Source of the DNA: Oscillospiraceae bacterium
Lineage (GTDB): Bacteria > Bacillota > Clostridia > Oscillospirales > Acutalibacteraceae
Assembly (NCBI GenBank): GCA_015066345.1
Contig: SVOQ01000012.1
Span: 20,606 to 84,605, forward strand
Length of the DNA: 64,000 nucleotides
Direction of reading: 5' to 3'
Shown here in pieces: positions 53,124 through 62,505 of the stretch. Below the pieces are notes generated by a model that worked only from the letters and a program-made list of their open reading frames with translations, had not been told where the DNA came from and made no database searches. The position numbers were made by a program, and so were the translations under genes. Position 1 is the stretch's first letter. Each line of letters opens with the position of its first letter.

Positions 53124-55229
53124 ATGACTAAAAACGAAGCAAAACAAAAAGCAAAAGAACTTGTTGCAAAAATGACCGCTGAAGAAAAAATCTCTCAGCT
53201 TTTATACAATTCCCCCGCTATTGAACGTCTTGGAATCAAGGCTTATAACTGGTGGAATGAGGGTGCGCACGGCGTGGCACGTAGCGGAACTGCTACCGTA
53301 TTTCCTCACACAATAGCAATGGCGGCAACTTTCGACCCTGTTTTAATCGAGAAAATCGGCGATGTTATTTCCACCGAGGGTAGAATAAAATACAACAAAC
53401 ACGTGGAGTATAATGACTTTGATATTTTCAAAGGAATTACTTACTGGGCACCCAACATCAATATTTTCCGTGACCCTCGTTGGGGACGCGGTCAGGAGAC
53501 CTTTGGTGAAGACCCCTACCTTACATCAGTACTCGGTACATCCTTTATTAAGGGTATTCAGGGCGACGGTGAATTCTTAAAGGGCGGTGCTTGTTCAAAG
53601 CACTATGCCGTACACTCAGGCCCCGAAAAAACCCGTCACAGCTTTAATGCTATCACCAACGAACACGACCTTTTCGAAACATATCTTCCCGCATTCGAAA
53701 AAACCGTAAAAGAAGGTAAGGTTATAGGCGTTATGGGCGCATACAACCGTACCAACGATGAGCCCTGTTGCGCACATTCATACTTAGTTTCCGATATTCT
53801 CAGAAAACGTTGGGGATTTGACGGCTACTTTGTTTCGGACTGCGGTGCATTAAAGAACATTTATACATGGCATAAATACACCGAAACAAAAGCCGAGGCT
53901 GCCGCAATTTCCCTTAAACACACCTGCGACCTTAACTGCGGTGAAACCTACGATGCACTTATTGATGCATACGAAGAAGACCTTGTTACAGACGAGGATA
54001 TCACTGCCGCTGCCGAAAGACTTTATACCATTCGATTCCTTTTAGGTGAATTTGAAGAAGTAAGACCTTATTCGGATATCCCCTATTCAAAGCTTGACTG
54101 TAAAGAGCATAAAGAACTTAATATGACCGCCGCGGAACAGTGCCTTGTACTTCTCGAGAATAAAGACAACTTCCTTCCCCTTGACAAAAACACAGACAAA
54201 CGCATCGCGGTTGTCGGACCCAACGCCCTTTCACTTACCGCCCTCGAGGGCAACTACAATGCTTACGCATCAAAGTATTACCCCGTAGCAGACGGTGTAA
54301 GAGAAGTTTTTGAAAACGCAGATACAAGCGTTGAAAAGGGTTGTAACTATTGCTTTGAACAACTTAACCACTGGAGCGGATTTAACAATATGTTAAGTGA
54401 CGGTATTGCCGCCGCAGCTGAGGCAGATATTACAATACTTGCCCTCGGTCTTGACTGCTCCGTTGAGGGTGAAGATACGGGCTTCGATGACGATTACACC
54501 GCCTGTGGCGATAAGAGAAGTCTTTTCCTCCCCAAAACTCAACAGAAATTGGCGGATGCGGTTTGCGACGTATGTGATAACGTTATTGTTGTGCTTATGT
54601 GCGGTAGCTCCATTGACGTAGGTGAAAAGGTAAGAAACCACGCGAAAGCAATTATTCACGCTTGGTATCCCGGTTCATTGGGCGGACTCGCTACTGCAAG
54701 ACTTATTGCGGGTGAATTCTCACCCAGCGGTAAATTACCCGTTACAATTTATGACGGCAATCACGATATTCCCGATTTCAACGATTACAGTATGAAGGGC
54801 AGAACATACCGTTATATTGACGGTGATGCACTCTACCCCTTCGGTTTTGGTCTTTCTTATACTTATTTTGAGTATTCTGATTTTGAAGTTATTAACAAAA
54901 CTGATGATATTATCACAGTTAGCCTTAAGCTTAAAAATACAGGCTCTATGAAAGCAAAAGAAATTTCGCAGATTTACGCTTCATATAAAGATAGCAGGAC
55001 CTACACTCCCCACTATCAGCTTTGTGGGGTAAAAACCACCGAACTTGATGCAGGTGAAGAAACAACCGTTACAATGGATATTGATACATATTGGCTTAAA
55101 GCCGTTCTTGAAGATGGTAGCCGAGTTAATCCCGACGGTGAAATCGTACTTTACGCAGGCGGTCATCAACCCGATAATGTAAGTGCCGCTCTTACAGGCA
55201 CCGATTGTCAGAAGATTAAAATTCAATAA
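53124..55229 (+). CDS. Glycoside hydrolase family 3 (beta-glucosidase/beta-xylosidase-like)
   Basis: YNWWNEGAHGVARSGTATVFPHTIAMAATFD, GQETFGEDPYLTSVLGTSFIKGIQG, GFDGYFVSDCGALKNIY. Confidence 0.94.
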   Translation: MTKNEAKQKAKELVAKMTAEEKISQLLYNSPAIERLGIKAYNWWNEGAHGVARSGTATVFPHTIAMAATFDPVLIEKIGDVISTEGRIKYNKHVEYNDFDIFKGITYWAPNINIFRDPRWGRGQETFGEDPYLTSVLGTSFIKGIQGDGEFLKGGACSKHYAVHSGPEKTRHSFNAITNEHDLFETYLPAFEKTVKEGKVIGVMGAYNRTNDEPCCAHSYLVSDILRKRWGFDGYFVSDCGALKNIYTWHKYTETKAEAAAISLKHTCDLNCGETYDALIDAYEEDLVTDEDITAAAERLYTIRFLLGEFEEVRPYSDIPYSKLDCKEHKELNMTAAEQCLVLLENKDNFLPLDKNTDKRIAVVGPNALSLTALEGNYNAYASKYYPVADGVREVFENADTSVEKGCNYCFEQLNHWSGFNNMLSDGIAAAAEADITILALGLDCSVEGEDTGFDDDYTACGDKRSLFLPKTQQKLADAVCDVCDNVIVVLMCGSSIDVGEKVRNHAKAIIHAWYPGSLGGLATARLIAGEFSPSGKLPVTIYDGNHDIPDFNDYSMKGRTYRYIDGDALYPFGFGLSYTYFEYSDFEVINKTDDIITVSLKLKNTGSMKAKEISQIYASYKDSRTYTPHYQLCGVKTTELDAGEETTVTMDIDTYWLKAVLEDGSRVNPDGEIVLYAGGHQPDNVSAALTGTDCQKIKIQ

Positions 55230-55241
55230 GGAGCAATTAAA

Positions 55242-56189
55242 ATGATAAATGTAGCATTGGTTGGAACGTGGCACGTGCATTTTCACGGTTACGCAAAAGA
55301 AATTGAGAATAACCCTCTTTGCAAAATAACCGCCCTCTGGGACAATGACGAAGTAAAGGGCAAAGAAAAAGCAGAAGAATTCAACTGCGAATTCGTTGCA
55401 GATTATGACGAGCTTTTAAAAAGAGATGACATAGATGCAATTATGGTCTGCACATCCACAGACTTACATCACGAGGTTATAAAAAAAGCCGCATTAGCAA
55501 AAAAACACATTTTCACCGAAAAAGTTCTTTGCTTTACCGAGGCAGATGCTCTTGATGTAGCAAAAGCAGTTAAAGATAATAATGTTAAATTCTGTATTTC
55601 ATTCCCTTGGAGAACCAGAGGCGACTTTTTGTGGATGAAGGACGCTGTTGATTCAGGTCTTGTTGGCGAGGTTAACTACTGCCGTATGCGTAACGCACAT
55701 AACGGTACTATCGCAGGTTGGCTCCCTGAAACCTTTTACGACCCTAAAACCTGCGGTGGCGGTGCAATGATGGATTTGGGTGCACACTCAATGTACATTC
55801 TCAACTGGTTATTGGGTGAGCCCGAAAAAGCAAGTTCCGCATTTACAAACGTGCGTGTGAAATCCGTTGAGGATAACGCCGTTACAATACTAACATATAA
55901 AAACGGTGCTATCGGCGTCAGCGAAACAGGTTTCGTAGCCTCCAACAATCCCTTTGAATTAGAAATCGTTGGTGACAAAGGTACAATCCTCGCAGGTGGC
56001 TTTTTAAATAAGCTCTGCTACAACGTAGGTGACGGTTGGGTATTGCCCAATGTTCCCCGCGATTTACCCAAACCCATATCCGTATGGGTGGATGCAATCG
56101 AAACGGACGGTACTATTCCCTACGGCATAGACGACGCAGTAGCACTATCAAAAACAATGGAAATGGCATACAAAAATCCTCTCGTTTAA
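55242..56189 (+). CDS. Gfo/Idh/MocA family oxidoreductase
   Basis: INVALVGTWHVHFHGYAKEI, AIMVCTSTDLHHEVIKKAALAKKHIFTEKVLCFTEADA. Confidence 0.92.
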   Translation: MINVALVGTWHVHFHGYAKEIENNPLCKITALWDNDEVKGKEKAEEFNCEFVADYDELLKRDDIDAIMVCTSTDLHHEVIKKAALAKKHIFTEKVLCFTEADALDVAKAVKDNNVKFCISFPWRTRGDFLWMKDAVDSGLVGEVNYCRMRNAHNGTIAGWLPETFYDPKTCGGGAMMDLGAHSMYILNWLLGEPEKASSAFTNVRVKSVEDNAVTILTYKNGAIGVSETGFVASNNPFELEIVGDKGTILAGGFLNKLCYNVGDGWVLPNVPRDLPKPISVWVDAIETDGTIPYGIDDAVALSKTMEMAYKNPLV

Positions 56190-56206
56190 AAAACGAGAGG
56201 ATTTTT
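56172..56206 (+). terminator. Terminator overlapping the stop codon of the Gfo/Idh/MocA gene
   Basis: AAAAATCCTCTCGTTTaaaAAACGAGAGGATTTTT. Confidence 0.92.
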
Positions 56207-56232
56207 CAGTTAAGAAATAAGAAAGAAAAGAT

Positions 56233-56320
56233 AAGAGAATCGGGGCAAAGCCGATTGTAATTCGTAATGCGTAATTCGTAATGCGTAATTAATGGGGCAC
56301 TTCGTGCCGATTATATATTA
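56233..56320 (+). repeat. Short-unit AT-rich repeat module with two small GC hairpins
   Basis: AATCGGGGCAAAGCCGATTGTAATTCGTAATGCGTAATTCGTAATGCGTAATTAATGGGGCACTTCGTGCCGATTATA; related pieces at 8556, 13445, 60110 and 63798. Confidence 0.75.
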
Positions 56321-56332
56321 AGTAGTTGTGAT

Positions 56333-56475
56333 GCGAAGCCTTATCATCCCTGTGCGTAGCATAGGGAGGGGGACCGCCTTTCATCAAGTTATTTATAAAA
56401 CAGATTTTCAATCGAGTGGTATATTTTGCTTTTTTGATTTAGTTCAGCGGAGTGGTGGTGGGTAGTTCACTTACT
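56333..56475 (+). repeat. Dispersed structured repeat, copy B (long variant)
   Basis: GCGAAGCCTTATCATCCCTGTGCgtaGCATAGGGAGGGGGACCGC...GCGGAGTGGTGGTGGGTAGTTCACTTACT. Confidence 0.85.
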
Positions 56476-56501
56476 CCTTATCTTCAGTAATATAGAATAA
56501 C

Positions 56502-56588
56502 AAACCATTGTAGGGGTCTGGCTTGCCCGACCCGTTTTATTTATCGTTAACTTTGCGGTTTAGGCAAGCCTAAACCCTACGGTGGTTT
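56502..56588. repeat. REP-like imperfect palindrome
   Basis: AAACCAttGTAGGGgtctGGCTTGCC ... GGCAAGCCtaaaCCCTACggTGGTTT. Confidence 0.75.
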
Positions 56589-56614
56589 ATCTTCCTATCG
56601 AAATGAAGAATATC

Positions 56615-56760
56615 CGAAAGAGAACTACCCACCACCGTTCCGATTTAACGTAAAAAAAGGATAGTGTATTGCACGTAATATACTATCCTAAAACAGCTGT
56701 TTTTCTAAAGAACGGTCCCCCTCCCTATCCGCCAAGGCGGACAGGGATGATAGGCTTCGC
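56615..56760 (-). repeat. Dispersed structured repeat, copy C (long variant, inverted)
   Basis: Reverse complement GCGAAGCCTATCATCCCTGTCCGCCttGGCGGATAGGGAGGGGGACCGTTC...GAACGGTGGTGGGTAGTTCTCTTTCGG. Confidence 0.88.
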
Positions 56761-56770
56761 TTAATTCAAT

Positions 56771-59700
56771 TTACATTAACGCGTAATTCACCACTGACTG
56801 ATAATCAACTATCGTCAATTCATCGTCCCGATTGATGTCACCCGCGTGGAAATAATTTCCTGTAAGCTCTTTATGTCCGTTTACTACTTGCTCCGTTGCA
56901 GAGGCGTCAATAACGTCAACTGCACTGTCACCGTTTATATCACCTTCAACAATTAAAGTATATGTAGTCTCTGTTGATGTATCAGCATCTTGAATCTGTA
57001 ACTGTGAACCTGTACCATACCAACAATTGTTTTGGTATGAATGTGAAGGCGTTACAAAGTAAGTTGTATTTTCATTTATGTGTACTATTTCCAAGAAATT
57101 ACAGCAGACAAATTGAGTTGTAAAAACCAGATTATTTTCAACATCAATTTCAGTTTTATCTTTTGCGTACATATAGTAGAAACGATTTTGACACAACGTG
57201 CTGTTAACCGTAAATGAGCTTACAATATTACCATCGTTGTCTATATCTGTGCTTGTCATTTGACAATAGTAATAAGCAAATTTAGTACTTTTATCGGGGT
57301 CAAACTCGTTTGTCGTTGCGCCATCAATTGCAACATCATTACCGATTTTATTATCATACGAGCCATACCACTGATAAGTTCTGTTAAATCCACGTGCATC
57401 AAATACAAGTGTTTTATACGAATATTCATCCCAAACAGATTCAATATCTTCAACAATAGCAGTTTCTTGTGTAAGTTCTATAAACTCAATATTATTTTCT
57501 TGTGCCCACATCGCAGCATAACTGTCATCATGCTTTGTTCCATACACAACATAATATCTTGTATCTTCTTCAAGAAAATCATCAACAGACTGACAATACC
57601 TAAGTGTTGATGGTAACGAAAGTTCGACACGTATTGGCTTATAGTAATCTCCGTAATATTGTCCTGGTTGAGGGAGTTCATATATATACTCTATTTTTGA
57701 AAACTCTGCTCTATTTACACTACTATTCGCAAAACAATTTTTATAGCTTTTATATCGCCAATATCCCAATACGCTTAAATTCGGAAAATCAACTTTTTCT
57801 AATAAACAAGTCATTTCCAAGAATTGCTGATATCCATTTTCTGAAATATCAACAACATAATCAGGATATTCAATAGAGCATGTATCTATATCAAGTGATG
57901 GAGCGTATATGTGTTTTAAAACTCGACATTCTTGAAATGCAGAGTCCAGCATTTTTTCACATTTAGGCAAATAAATTTCTCGTAGTTTCCTAGCGCCACT
58001 AAAAGCATAACAAAATAAAGTAGTTACTTCCGGAAATATCGCACCTTTTAATTTGGTATCGTAAAAGCTGTAGCAACCAATAACTTCTGCATTGGGGAAA
58101 AAGACTTCTTTTAATGAAATGCACTCATAGAACGCTTCATCTCCCAAATGTTTGATGTTTTCACCGCTTACGAACTCTACATATTGGTTTCCATACAAAA
58201 AACTTTTATGTTCAGAACCATCAAAATCCGATATGTCGCCTAAAAAAGTCAATGTATCCGGCAATATAACACCATGTATTTCAACATCACTAAACAAACA
58301 CTCAGCAATATCTTTAACCTCTATGCCATTGATTATCTCCGGTATTTTTAAATATAACGTATTACCTGTGTATTCCGTTATTGTACCATTAGCATTTATT
58401 GTAAACATATCATCTGTTCCGATAGTGGCAGAGTGTATTTGTTCTTTTGAATAATCACTTCTATAACCATTTTTATAGGCTACCGCAGTATATTCAAAGT
58501 AATCACCTTCCAGTTCTATGGGGTGAGTGTATAAAGTTCCGTTTGTTGGTGATGGGTAAGTTTGGTCAGTCGTATAGTAGATATCACATCCGGTTTCGCC
58601 ATAAATTTCAAAAACAACCTTACCTTCGTATATACCGCTATCTATACTGAATATCGGCGTGTCTACTTCTTTATTAAAATCAAACAAATCAAGACAATTC
58701 AAAATTCCGCAGTAAAAATTATATTTTATATATTTTTCCGCTATATCGATAACACTACCTGATATCATACGACGCTTTTCTGACATATTGTAGTTAGGAT
58801 TAATACATGACAATAAAGCGTATATTCCTGCAACATATGGACTTGAAAATGATGTACCACCAACACAATCATAAGTATTTCCATTTGTAGCAACCATTAC
58901 ATCTGCTCCCGGAGCTAATACTTGAACTGGTTTCCCGTAAGAAGTTGAATTGGCTGGCAGGTGTCTATTGTTGCTTGAACCTACAACATAATTGTAGTTA
59001 GAAGCATTTAGAACAGATGCTTTGGCAAGGGATAAATCACTTCCTGAATTTCCTGCAGCTTGCGATATAAAGACACCTTTTTCATAAGCATATTTTATAA
59101 TTTCGCAAATTAATGCCTCGTTATCATAAACTGTAAAACTACAGTTAATTATTTTTATCCCGTCTTCTATTGCTTTCAAAATAGCTGTATACGAAATTGC
59201 TGCCGTTGTATAACCTTTTGCAGTTCCGTTTCTATACATTGCAATTTTCACATTAGAAGGAGTAACTTTTGCTATAATGCTTGCCACCATGGTTCCATGA
59301 CCATTTACATCTGATTCATCGTCAGGAGCACCCTCACCACAACTATTAAAATATGTACGTACTATTCTATTTTCAAAGATTTCATGATCTAAATCAATAC
59401 CAGTATCAATAATGCCTATGGTAACATCTTCAAAGGTATGCATTTTATACTTTTCTAAGACCAAATCCATTCCCGTTGCATTTAATGACCAACAATTATC
59501 AAAGTCTTCTTGTGTATATACTGTAGTATTCTCTTCACCTAAAGAATCCGTTTCAAATGCTTTTTGAACTGTGTCTATATCAACAGAAATAATATAATCA
59601 GTTTTCAGATAATTTTCATACGCAACTCGTGTGCTTCCTTCATTTTCATATTGTAAAATATAGAAGTTTTTAAAACCACTTACAATGTCAACTGCGTTAT

Positions 59701-60022
59701 ATGTATCAAAAGATTTATTTGATTGAACGATTAGTCTACAGGTTTGAAAATCGAGTTCGGGGACATCATCGGTTTCGTTTTCAGAAACCGATGATGCGGA
59801 ATAATACAAGGGAGCCTCACCTGAAATGCTTTCAGATGGAATGTTTTCGGAGGTAACTTCATAATCTTTTCCTGCATCATATTTTTGAGTAAGATTTGTG
59901 ATGCCGTTTATAAAACTATCGATATTTGACTTTTGTGTTTTCTCCGTAGTTGCCGATACGGGAACACAGAATATTGATGCAAGTAATGAAAAACATAAAA
60001 TAGAGCTTATTATTTTTTTCAT
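56771..60022 (-). CDS. Secreted subtilisin-like S8 peptidase with chitobiase-like, BspA-type LRR and C-terminal dockerin domains
   Basis: Signal peptide MKKIISSILCFSLLASIFCVPVSA; catalytic DTGIDLDHE, NGHGTMVAS, GGTSFSSPYVAG; dockerin GDINGDSAVDVIDA...GDINRDDELTIVDY; ATG 60022 chosen. Confidence 0.92.
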   Translation of the reverse strand: MKKIISSILCFSLLASIFCVPVSATTEKTQKSNIDSFINGITNLTQKYDAGKDYEVTSENIPSESISGEAPLYYSASSVSENETDDVPELDFQTCRLIVQSNKSFDTYNAVDIVSGFKNFYILQYENEGSTRVAYENYLKTDYIISVDIDTVQKAFETDSLGEENTTVYTQEDFDNCWSLNATGMDLVLEKYKMHTFEDVTIGIIDTGIDLDHEIFENRIVRTYFNSCGEGAPDDESDVNGHGTMVASIIAKVTPSNVKIAMYRNGTAKGYTTAAISYTAILKAIEDGIKIINCSFTVYDNEALICEIIKYAYEKGVFISQAAGNSGSDLSLAKASVLNASNYNYVVGSSNNRHLPANSTSYGKPVQVLAPGADVMVATNGNTYDCVGGTSFSSPYVAGIYALLSCINPNYNMSEKRRMISGSVIDIAEKYIKYNFYCGILNCLDLFDFNKEVDTPIFSIDSGIYEGKVVFEIYGETGCDIYYTTDQTYPSPTNGTLYTHPIELEGDYFEYTAVAYKNGYRSDYSKEQIHSATIGTDDMFTINANGTITEYTGNTLYLKIPEIINGIEVKDIAECLFSDVEIHGVILPDTLTFLGDISDFDGSEHKSFLYGNQYVEFVSGENIKHLGDEAFYECISLKEVFFPNAEVIGCYSFYDTKLKGAIFPEVTTLFCYAFSGARKLREIYLPKCEKMLDSAFQECRVLKHIYAPSLDIDTCSIEYPDYVVDISENGYQQFLEMTCLLEKVDFPNLSVLGYWRYKSYKNCFANSSVNRAEFSKIEYIYELPQPGQYYGDYYKPIRVELSLPSTLRYCQSVDDFLEEDTRYYVVYGTKHDDSYAAMWAQENNIEFIELTQETAIVEDIESVWDEYSYKTLVFDARGFNRTYQWYGSYDNKIGNDVAIDGATTNEFDPDKSTKFAYYYCQMTSTDIDNDGNIVSSFTVNSTLCQNRFYYMYAKDKTEIDVENNLVFTTQFVCCNFLEIVHINENTTYFVTPSHSYQNNCWYGTGSQLQIQDADTSTETTYTLIVEGDINGDSAVDVIDASATEQVVNGHKELTGNYFHAGDINRDDELTIVDYQSVVNYALM

Positions 60023-60051
60023 TTGTTTTACCTCCGTATGTTTATTTTTAG

Positions 60052-60107
60052 TAATGCGAAACCTTATCATCCCTGTGCGTTGCATAGGGATGATAGGCTT
60101 CGCATTA
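60052..60107. repeat. Dispersed structured repeat, copy D (palindromic/truncated form)
   Basis: TAATGCGAAACCTTATCATCCCTGTGCgttGCATAGGGATGATAGGCTTCGCATTA. Confidence 0.85.
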
Positions 60108-60162
60108 CTTTATTTATAATCGGCACGAAGTGTTCCTTTAATTACGCATTATGAATTACGAA

Positions 60163-60705
60163 TCATAACGCTTTTTGTTCTATAACTTCCCCATCAAGTG
60201 TCTTATGTGTTATAGCAACATCATCCACAATCATATACCCTCTCGGTGTGTTTTCTTTAGGAATTGATACCGAACCGGGGTTACAGTAAGTAAATCCGTC
60301 GTATTCCTCAATTTTACTTACATGGGTGTGTCCATTGAAAAGAATATCACCTTTTTTAAACTTCGGGGGATTCTGAGGATTGAACTTATGTCCGTGGGTT
60401 AAGAAAATCATTCTCTTGCCGTGGTAAAGAATTGCATATTCCGCTAAAACATTGAAGTCAAGCACCATATCATCAACTTCCGCTTCGCAGTTACCGCGTA
60501 CGCAAAGTATTTCCTCGGACATAGCGTTAAGCAGCGCTATTACCCCCTTTGGGTTATATTCCTCGGGTAAATCATTGCGAGGCCCGTGATAAAGCACGTC
60601 ACCCAAAAGAATAAGTTTATCGCATTTTTCCTCATTATATTTTTCAACCAACTGACGGCAATATTTTAAGGAGCCGTGAATATCGGATGCTATCATTAAT
60701 TTCAT
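60163..60705 (-). CDS. Metallophosphoesterase, YfcE/MJ0936 family
   Basis: MKLMIASDIHGSLKYC, LILLGDVLYHGPRN, VRGNCEAEVD, FLTHGHKF, GHTHVSKI. Confidence 0.95.
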   Translation of the reverse strand: MKLMIASDIHGSLKYCRQLVEKYNEEKCDKLILLGDVLYHGPRNDLPEEYNPKGVIALLNAMSEEILCVRGNCEAEVDDMVLDFNVLAEYAILYHGKRMIFLTHGHKFNPQNPPKFKKGDILFNGHTHVSKIEEYDGFTYCNPGSVSIPKENTPRGYMIVDDVAITHKTLDGEVIEQKAL

Positions 60706-60755
60706 AAAAATACCTCATAAATCATTTTTTATAAGTATATCACAGTCCTTTTGAA

Positions 60756-60784
60756 TTGTAAAACCAAAAATTTCGTGATATAAT
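60756..60784 (+). promoter_or_regulatory. SigA-type promoter
   Basis: TTGTAA (60756-60761), 17-nt spacer, TATAAT (60779-60784). Confidence 0.6.
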
Positions 60785-60813
60785 CACCCTATAAATTCAA
60801 AGGAGGCGACAAT

Positions 60814-61698
60814 ATGGCAAAAAAGAAAAAACTGTCTGAAATAAAAATCATACTCGTCTCCCTCTTTATTGTATTTGCAATTGTCGCATCAATTTTCGTA
60901 ATTTCACAAAAAAGCAAATCTCAAAGCCTTACCCCGGAGGAAGTTGCCTTAACTTTTACGGAAACCATCACAAACCGCGGTGACGGTTATACCGCCTATA
61001 AATACACCCTGATCAGTAAAAATTACAAATATGAGGACTACGTCCGTGAAAATTTTATGTATCCGATAATCTATGGCGAAAGTCATTATCAGTCGGGAAT
61101 GGATACTCATAACCTTAAAGGTCTCAACGATAAAAGTTATATGGGTGAAAAAACAAAAAATGACGACGGTACTCTCACCCAAAAACTTTCTGACAGAATG
61201 TTTCCCTATTATATGCAACTTATGACGGAGCTTAACGGTTGGGACAAGTATAATACATTTTATATTAAGTATTTCGCAAAACTACTTAAGGTACGCGAGG
61301 ATATTTACGGCGATAAATATATGACCGAAGAAATAATGTTCACTGTTCTTGAATCCAATGTAAAAACATACGACGACAAATTGGCGGGTACAGAGGATGA
61401 TACCTTTGGGTTATACGAAAAGAAATACGGCGAAAACTGCACATTTACTTACACCATAACCGAAACCAAGGATATTGAACTTGAGGAGTACAATAAACAC
61501 GTAGATGAAGCAACCTTTAAAACCTACAAAATATCCGCCGACGATATTACAGAGGTAAAGGGTATAAACATTAATATACAAGTGCAGGGCGAAACAGTAG
61601 TCAACGCCCAAAAAGTCCTTGTAGTAAAAGCCCACAACAAGTGGTATGTAGATAACACCAACACCAATACCGCTAAACTTTATAACTTCTATAAATAA
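60814..61698 (+). CDS. Membrane-anchored hypothetical protein
   Basis: KKKKLSEIKIILVSLFIVFAIVASIFVISQ anchor plus extracellular-type domain; RBS aaggagg; terminator downstream. Confidence 0.75.
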   Translation: MAKKKKLSEIKIILVSLFIVFAIVASIFVISQKSKSQSLTPEEVALTFTETITNRGDGYTAYKYTLISKNYKYEDYVRENFMYPIIYGESHYQSGMDTHNLKGLNDKSYMGEKTKNDDGTLTQKLSDRMFPYYMQLMTELNGWDKYNTFYIKYFAKLLKVREDIYGDKYMTEEIMFTVLESNVKTYDDKLAGTEDDTFGLYEKKYGENCTFTYTITETKDIELEEYNKHVDEATFKTYKISADDITEVKGININIQVQGETVVNAQKVLVVKAHNKWYVDNTNTNTAKLYNFYK

Positions 61699-61702
61699 AA
61701 AT

Positions 61703-61742
61703 CCCCTGTCAGGTGCGAATAACACCTGACAGGGTTGTTTTT
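61703..61742. terminator. Bidirectional terminator
   Basis: CCCTGTCAGGTGcgaataaCACCTGACAGGGttgttttt. Confidence 0.9.
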
Positions 61743-62352
61743 ACAGGTCACTGTAATCTATTTTTCGGTCTTTAAAATAATATTCTTTATCGTGTTCGCT
61801 TATGGGACGCAAAACCTTGCAGGGATTACCCACTGCAACAACATTGGCGGGAATATCCTTTGTAACAACGCTACCCGCACCGATAACCGTGTTATCCCCT
61901 ATGGTAACTCCGGGGAGCACGATTACCCCTGCACCCAACCAACAGTTTCTGCCGATATGAACGGGCATATTATACTGATAGGCTTTTTCACGAAGTTCGG
62001 GGTCAATGGGGTGTCCCGCAGTAGCAACCGTAACATTGGGTCCGAACATAGTACAGTCCCCAACGTAAATATGTGTATCATCAACCATTGTGAGATTGAA
62101 GTTTGCGTAAACATTGTTGCCAAAATGAACGTGGTGACCGCCCCAATTTGCGTGAAACGGAGGTTCGATATAACAGTTCTCGCCGATTTCGGCAAACATC
62201 TCTTTCAAAAGTTCTTCCCTTTTAGCAAGTTCAGTGGGTCTTGTAGCATTAAAATCATAAAGTTTATTTACATAACTCAACTGTTCATTCATAATTTCGT
62301 CGCCACTTGGGTAATATACTTTCCCTGAATGTATTTTTTCTCTGTCAGTCAT
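61741..62352 (-). CDS. Sugar O-acetyltransferase (maltose/galactoside acetyltransferase-like)
   Basis: EKIHSGKVYYPSGDEIMNEQ; hexapeptide repeats GRNCWLGAGVIVLPGVTIGDNTVIGAGSVVTKDIP. Confidence 0.94.
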   Translation of the reverse strand: MTDREKIHSGKVYYPSGDEIMNEQLSYVNKLYDFNATRPTELAKREELLKEMFAEIGENCYIEPPFHANWGGHHVHFGNNVYANFNLTMVDDTHIYVGDCTMFGPNVTVATAGHPIDPELREKAYQYNMPVHIGRNCWLGAGVIVLPGVTIGDNTVIGAGSVVTKDIPANVVAVGNPCKVLRPISEHDKEYYFKDRKIDYSDL

Positions 62353-62437
62353 AATATTTCTCCGTTTTTGTTTTTTCTAATTCTAACATCCAACAAAATT
62401 TTTATCAACCCTGAATAAATGAAAATAACACCAACTC

Positions 62438-62466
62438 TTGTACAAACGAAAAAATAATGCTATAAT
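62438..62466 (+). promoter_or_regulatory. SigA-type promoter for the flavoprotein gene
   Basis: TTGTAC (62438-62443), 17-nt spacer, TATAAT (62461-62466). Confidence 0.65.
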
Positions 62467-62505
62467 TATCTAAATTTGGTATCATAAAAACACGGAGTTG
62501 ATAAA

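Noticed and set aside
56333-56760. CRISPR array or attenuated IS element with transposase
   Set aside because: Repeats are not regularly spaced and lack spacers; no transposase ORF is present.
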